Shown here: in pieces, positions 59,219 to 64,000 of the stretch | How the letters are laid out: every line of letters begins with the position of its first letter | Position numbering within the stretch: position 1 is the stretch's first letter | Assembly: GCA_947247005.1 (NCBI GenBank) | Contig: OX365952.1 | Coordinates: forward strand, 1,510,501 to 1,574,500 | DNA: 64,000 nt | Direction of reading: 5' to 3' | Source of the DNA: Spisula solida | Taxonomy: Eukaryota > Mollusca > Bivalvia > Venerida > Mactridae | Notes under the pieces: generated by a model | Seen by the model: only the letters and a program-made list of their open reading frames with translations | The model's database searches: none | What the model was told of the DNA's origin: nothing | Translations under genes and position numbers: made by a program

Positions 59219-59308
59219 GCAGTCTACATTGATATGCTGTATCTTAAAAATTTCAAAATAAATGGATATGCCCTACAAACGATTTTTGGAACAGCTAAAA
59301 CTTGTTGA
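59219..59308 (+). repeat. Direct repeat pair D, right member
   Basis: Match to 56,929-57,017 with about ten differences. Confidence 0.8.
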
Positions 59309-59554
59309 AGTTATAATATTAGTTGTAAAAGTAATGACACAGAGGGAAAAAAGCGGTTTCCCCCGGTATGCGTAACCATGGTTAATAAAATGGCTGCTTT
59401 ACCTTTAATATCTATATACAATTTTTAATAAATCTACCGACAAGTGGCCAGACAATTCCGAATTCAAATAGCACGTTCATGTGTAAAATGTCTACAACAT
59501 GAAACCTGTTACAGCACAAAAGTCTACGTTATTTCTGAACATCCCTCGTATATT

Positions 59555-60730
59555 GCTACAACAGTAAAACAATTTTCAGCACGTATTTCAACACAATATC
59601 AACTTGTCTAGTGTTATGTATGGACTGACTCAATAGTGTCATAGACAATAGTGTCATATCCAGGATTACTCACAGGTTCAACATGCTTTATAAACCCTTA
59701 TATCGCTTTATATGTACAATTGTGTTTGTTATGACACAGTCTGAGAGCGACACCCCACTTACAGCGATCACTCTACGTAGAGGCTTTGTTTAGTATTTAC
59801 GAGATATTGCAGCATCTTAACTGTCGTCTTTGTTGTGTGTGTTAAATGAGCCGTGTGAACAGATGTCGCCAACTCTTTTTTCCACTCACCACCAGTTTAG
59901 TGATGGGGAATATTGTTATGCCACACATGTGACCGTTTACCGGGACCACAATAACATTCGTTGGCTTTTTTTCAAATTCCATGGCTATATTTTAATCTAC
60001 AATTCTCCCTATTTGTGCTAAAAATAAATGATCCAAACCCAATTGTGTGAACTCTTTAACAAAGGTAAACACATTCAACATCATGTTCTGATATGAATGA
60101 CTATATTTTTAAATCTCTGGCTATACAAAAACAATTTTCAGACAAAACATAATTGCATGATTGATATGTTGACTTATTTTAACCTGTCAATATGTGTTTT
60201 ACCTTCTAATGAATAAAAACAGACTTTACTTACGTTGTATTTGTTTTTCTATATTTTCTCGGATTTCCTTTAATGCTATCTCAGAAATTGTTTTGATTCG
60301 TATTCTCTCGGGAACATTGATTCCCTGTATCTCTCCTGGTTTGCTGTTATCTTAACATATGTGGTTATTGACATTACTAATAGTTACTAATCTTCTGTTA
60401 TGAAGTGGATTTATTGTTATATTTATAATACGCTGGCAATGCCATGACATCTTTAATACACCCAGACAAGACAAATACACTATAAAGTGAGATGTTGTTC
60501 TTACCGATCAGATATAAGGCTTTCTTATAAGTTTTACACTTCGCACGTACACATAGTAGTTTTCATATGCCATAGAAGTCCTTGTAAATTTTTAAATAAC
60601 TTATGAGATATAAACGATCAAATCAAGCAACTTAAAAACTACAAGTCTGAAAATTTGAACGTTTGAGTCATTTAAACGTTCTGAAAAGCAAGCAATACAT
60701 TGTCTGTTCGACAAGTCAAAACGCTTAGTA
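59555..60730. other. Unassigned intergenic sequence
   Basis: No exon or repeat family recognised. Confidence 0.4.
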
Positions 60731-60735
60731 GAGGA

Positions 60736-60766
60736 TTTCCCCCGATCGCTTGCGAGCGGGGAATTC
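60736..60766. repeat. GC-rich hairpin
   Basis: CCCCGATCGCTTGCGAGCGGGG folds into a near-perfect stem with a TT turn, flanked by TTCC/GGAA. It lies just before the fragment of the 1.7 kb element. Confidence 0.75.
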
Positions 60767-60792
60767 CCAGTAACGATTACATACGAAAACAC

Positions 60793-61215
60793 AACGGGAT
60801 GAAGGTTGCGAAAACTAATTACAGGTTGTTGCTATCGGATACAATAAAACCCGGAATTTTCAGTCTTAATATTTGTTGTTTTTTTTTGCAACAGGGTTTA
60901 TTTAACAAGAAAAGGAGATTAAGATCAAAGATGTTTGATATTTAATCGTAATATGATTAATTGAAATGAACGTAGCCTTTTCTCTTGAACGAAAGAACAA
61001 CTGGCTGATATACTCATGCAACCCATTATAAAAAGGTAAACTATCAAATTAGGCCTAATTGAAATCACTTGTTAACTGCATTTATATCTAAAAACGCATT
61101 TTTAAATAGTAACCCCTGAATTAAGTAGACCTAGAATTAAACAAATTAAAAGTACATTATCCAAAGACAGATCTATTTCATTTTGAGCTGGCTGACAAAT
61201 GTTCATTCGGACTGA
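60793..61215 (+). mobile_element. Fragment of the 1.7 kb ORF-less element (third copy)
   Basis: GGATGAAGGTTGCGAAAACT, GGATACAATAAAACCCG, TTAAGAT-AAAGATGTTTG, TTTAATCGTAATATGATTAA and GTTCATTCGGACTGACA occur in the same order and orientation as at 2,753-3,140. Both ends of the element are missing. Confidence 0.8.
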
Positions 61216-62095
61216 CATTTATATTTCCGCCAGTTCGAATGACTGAAAGGCTTTTAAAGTTTTCGCGAAGACTGAATTTTAAAGCAAGCTTGATAAATGA
61301 CTAAGCATTTTTTCGCTTTGCCTTCTATGTGGTTCTGTCCAGTCCGGGAGCCAAATACTATAGTGTCAATGGGAGCAAGCTACTGCATGTGTTCATATTA
61401 TGGTACTGGATATTGCCCGAAAATCACATGCTTAGATCATTTATTTTAATTTTTACCTACTTCAAAAATTTTTGACTTTTTAATTCTAGGGTAGATCAGA
61501 AAACCACTATCGAGCATGTGATTATCGGTAATATTGTTTCGATATTTCAGACTTCTGATTGTTTTGGTTGACTCGCTTGTTCGGCTATATCTAACGAAAC
61601 CCTCACTGGCAGTACGTATGACGTATGTCCAATGTCCAGTGCTATATGTCAAGACAACATAATCAGTGTGATTTAAGAAGGCAGTGGAATTGTGTTTGTA
61701 ATTAAAGGTATAATGTGCCCATCAGAATAAGTAACAATAAGACTTTTGCGTTGGCTAAAACATACATAAAACATGATACAATTGCAGCTGAAAATAGCAT
61801 CGTCTATCGCATTTTACGTGACAAAATAAGCTAAAATATATTTGTTGAAAAACTTAATTTCTTTTAAGAAATAAAGAATGTGTTTATTCATTATTTCGAT
61901 TCTAACATAGCCAATTCCCGCATTTGACAACACATCAAGCCATATTAACTACAGCACAATTTTCTTCATCGGAGGCTTATTTGCTTGTTTGAAGTCATTC
62001 AGCGATAGCTGTGTTTTATCGGCAATTTTAGCACATCTGGGTTTTATCTGGATGTATATAACTGAAACTACTGGTTGTGTTAGAATAATTAGTTC
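61216..62095. other. Mostly unassigned
   Basis: A short stretch near 61,865-61,930 (AAGAAATAAAG, TTATTTCGATTCTAA) echoes the borders of the hairpin region at 3,470-3,645. No exon recognised. Confidence 0.4.
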
Positions 62096-62099
62096 AAGT

Positions 62100-62822
62100 T
62101 GCGTCAGGTATTCTAACACGATCCGCGGATTAATCCATATACACATAGAACAAACAAGGGCATGTATTATTACCGCAACAATACATACCTATCAAGTTGG
62201 CTGTTACTTTTTACTCTCCGCATCACGTGACATATTTATGAATGAATGAACTTAAACTTTATTTAAAAACTTCAGCGAGTCGCGAGTTGCACGAGTATCC
62301 AGTGTTACAGCTATGACGCATCTATTTTTAGAAACTCCAATATAGTCTCGAAACTAAGTTTCATAACAACATTTGATAATCTATTCATTTATATTTTTCA
62401 TTTCATGAAATAGATACCCTATACTCGTGTTATTAAAATGGTTTCAATGTTTAAAATGTGTTATTTCCATCAGAAAATTACGAAGGTCGTTTTCATTAAC
62501 GAGGAAGGTAATTGTACCAGCTAATAAGCCACTCAATTTCAGCGTGGAATTATGTTCAATGTCAAATGGGTGAAAATTGAATGCGCGCAGTTAAATAGTA
62601 CGGGATATTATCGTATTTAGGATCGAAATAAAAACTTGTATTTTGTCTGTGAATAAAGCACGGGCACTCGTTCGGATGCGGAAAATTAAATCACTCGTGC
62701 TACGCACTCGTGATTTAATTTTTCCGCATCCGAGTAGCACGAGTGATTTAATTTTTTCCGCATCCGAACTCCTGCCCGTGTATCATTCACCGATAAAATA
62801 CGCGAACAGATATTTTTAACGG
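62100..62822 (-). repeat. Interspersed repeat with terminal hairpin, copy 2
   Basis: Reverse-complement counterpart of 3,446-4,160: GTATTCTAACACGATCCGCG at the left, GTACCAGCTAATAAGCCACT in the middle and a hairpin at the right end. Confidence 0.75.
62624..62818. repeat. Large hairpin with internal duplication
   Basis: Outer arms GAAATAAAAACTTGTATTTT and AAAATACGCGAACAGATATT surround two nested palindromes around CTCGTGCTACGCACTCGTG and a second CGAGTAGCACGAG. It relates to the hairpin at 3,472 but with the tip region duplicated. Confidence 0.8.
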
Positions 62823-62824
62823 CA

Positions 62825-63635
62825 ATTTTATCACAATGGTTTTAATTACAAGTGTTTAGGCCAGTGCGATCATAAAAATGATTAAATATGTTTTGTTGAA
62901 GCTTGTTCATATGGGTACAGTATACATTTCATTACAAACACAACTCGTATATGCAAAGCAGTTATTTGGTTATTTGTTAATGTGTTGTATTATGGGTCAG
63001 ACCCATACTTATTGATTTGAATACATGCAAAGCTTAAATGGAAGTGGGTAGTTCTGTATATAAAATGCACGAACATCTTAGATATGAGCTATTACTGTGT
63101 TATGCATCTTTTAACGTCACTCCAATAATTAAATATAATCAACACTCTGCTAAAATTCATTTATACGAGCCAACACACGTCTAGGACCAAGAGTTAACAT
63201 TATTAGCCGTATGTTGCACAGTGCCTGTATTTGTTTTAAAACAACGCTACCCAATATAAGACATACAAACAATTACATGTACAATCTTAATTAAAATTAA
63301 ACGCTTTATTTCCTGACGAAGGCATGTAGCCGAACCGTTAGGATCATAATAATTTGCGTAATTGACAGTGTGTTTGGTTTTTTTTGACATTATTTTTCAT
63401 TATAAGACTCGTTATTGTAATGTGCATAGTTTATCAGATTGTATTGAACGATTCCTTAGAGTTATCACTAATAGTAACCATTAGCACGTTTCCTATTTTA
63501 CAAAACTGTAGCTCTGAAATTTGAAAATTGTCGTTAGTGTAGTTTTTTATTCGTTTATTGGTTTTTACTGTGATTAAAAGTTTAATGTGTTTCAGTGAGA
63601 GTTAACTGGTACGAGGTCCATATCGTATATATCCG
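62825..63635. other. Unassigned intergenic sequence
   Basis: No exon or repeat family recognised. Confidence 0.4.
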
Positions 63636-63639
63636 CTAA

Positions 63640-63885
63640 CAAAAAGTCAGACAGGGAAGGCAGCACTCAACTTTACCAGCCGAGCACAGAAAACATTAAA
63701 AACACACAAAACACAGTGCCCAACTGAACCAACCGAGCACAGGAAACATAAAACACATAAAGACACAATGCCCAACTGAACAAGCGCAGATCCCCCCAAG
63801 TCCAAGCTGTCGAAAAGTATAATAAATTATAACTAGCTGAATGACCCAGTTTCCACAGCAAAAGGACTACAATGCCCAGCCTTAG
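63640..63885 (-). repeat. Dispersed repeat P, copy 4 (two internal units)
   Basis: Minus-strand reading from TAGTCCTTTTGCTGTGGAAA through CAGCTTGGACTTGGGGGGAT to GCCTTCCCTGTCTGACTTTT. It has the same 5' extension and two-unit structure as the 28.7 kb copy, and it continues beyond 63,885 into sequence not seen in the other copies. Confidence 0.8.
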
Positions 63886-64000
63886 CTGTCAGAAAACCCA
63901 AAACGAAGAAGTGCCCAACACACTACCGACCAAGAAAATTAAACATCCCCTGTCCCACTGTTTAAAAGCTGAATAGAAAAGATTCAGCAAACAAAAGGCG

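Larger units (their letters stand above)
54475..59550. mobile_element. Possible mariner element split by nested insertions
   Basis: ACGAGGGATGTTCAGAAATA at 54,475 is matched inverted at the right (TATTTCTGAACATCCCTCGT at 59,530-59,549). A second shared block (ATTCGGAAT) lies further in on both sides. The 5.1 kb between them exceeds a mariner, but includes at least one 1.6 kb inserted element (57,244-58,857) and duplicated DNA. No transposase was recognised. Two unrelated copies are an alternative. Confidence 0.4.

Overview
The window is eukaryotic, AT-rich and gene-poor. It looks like a bivalve mollusc genome. The reasons are the density of short interspersed repeats and tRNA-headed SINEs of types I associate with bivalves, several arrays built on phrases such as 'gacctag' and 'gggccataactctgg', an L2/CR1-type LINE whose ORF1 carries an esterase-like domain, and many Tc1/mariner relics. 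The organism call rests on my recognition of these repeats, not on a search.

Only one convincing host gene segment is present. It is a 3'-terminal coding exon (about 40,063-40,844, + strand) of a rhodopsin-class peptide receptor of the TRH/ETH/ghrelin-receptor type, running from TM3 to the C-terminus. Its 5' exon or exons, with TM1-TM2, were not recognised upstream and may lie outside the window or in a very long intron.

The rest is intergenic or intronic DNA filled with mobile elements.
Left part (1-14 kb): a 1.7 kb ORF-less element flanked by a 17-bp direct repeat, large hairpins, an element with mariner-like ends at 7.3-8.8 kb, a mariner relic with perfect 34-bp ends (9.2-10.2 kb), a 354-bp MITE (10.8 kb), a tRNA-derived SINE and a long-inverted-repeat element (12.9-13.7 kb).
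Second part (14-25.5 kb): a 3.1 kb element with CAGGGTG ends and a TTTA target duplication, a 139-bp tandem array, and a decayed LINE (about 20.5-25.2 kb) lying inside a 30-bp minisatellite.
Middle (27-37 kb): dispersed repeats, a 26-unit satellite of about 64 bp, another mariner-like element, a MITE, a 168-bp array, and an inverted copy of the 1.7 kb element.
After the receptor exon (41-64 kb): SINEs, a nearly full-length but dead IS630/mariner element (47.2-48.6 kb), an inverted copy of the CAGGGTG element (57.2-58.9 kb) and inverted partners of the repeats seen at the left end.

Most repeat families occur two to four times here, often in opposite orientation, so the window folds back on itself at many scales. 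The features most worth following are a recurrent family of long AT-rich hairpins with a shared GC-rich tip, the ORF-less element with a long target duplication, and the divergent receptor. I see no evidence of a complete new multi-gene system.
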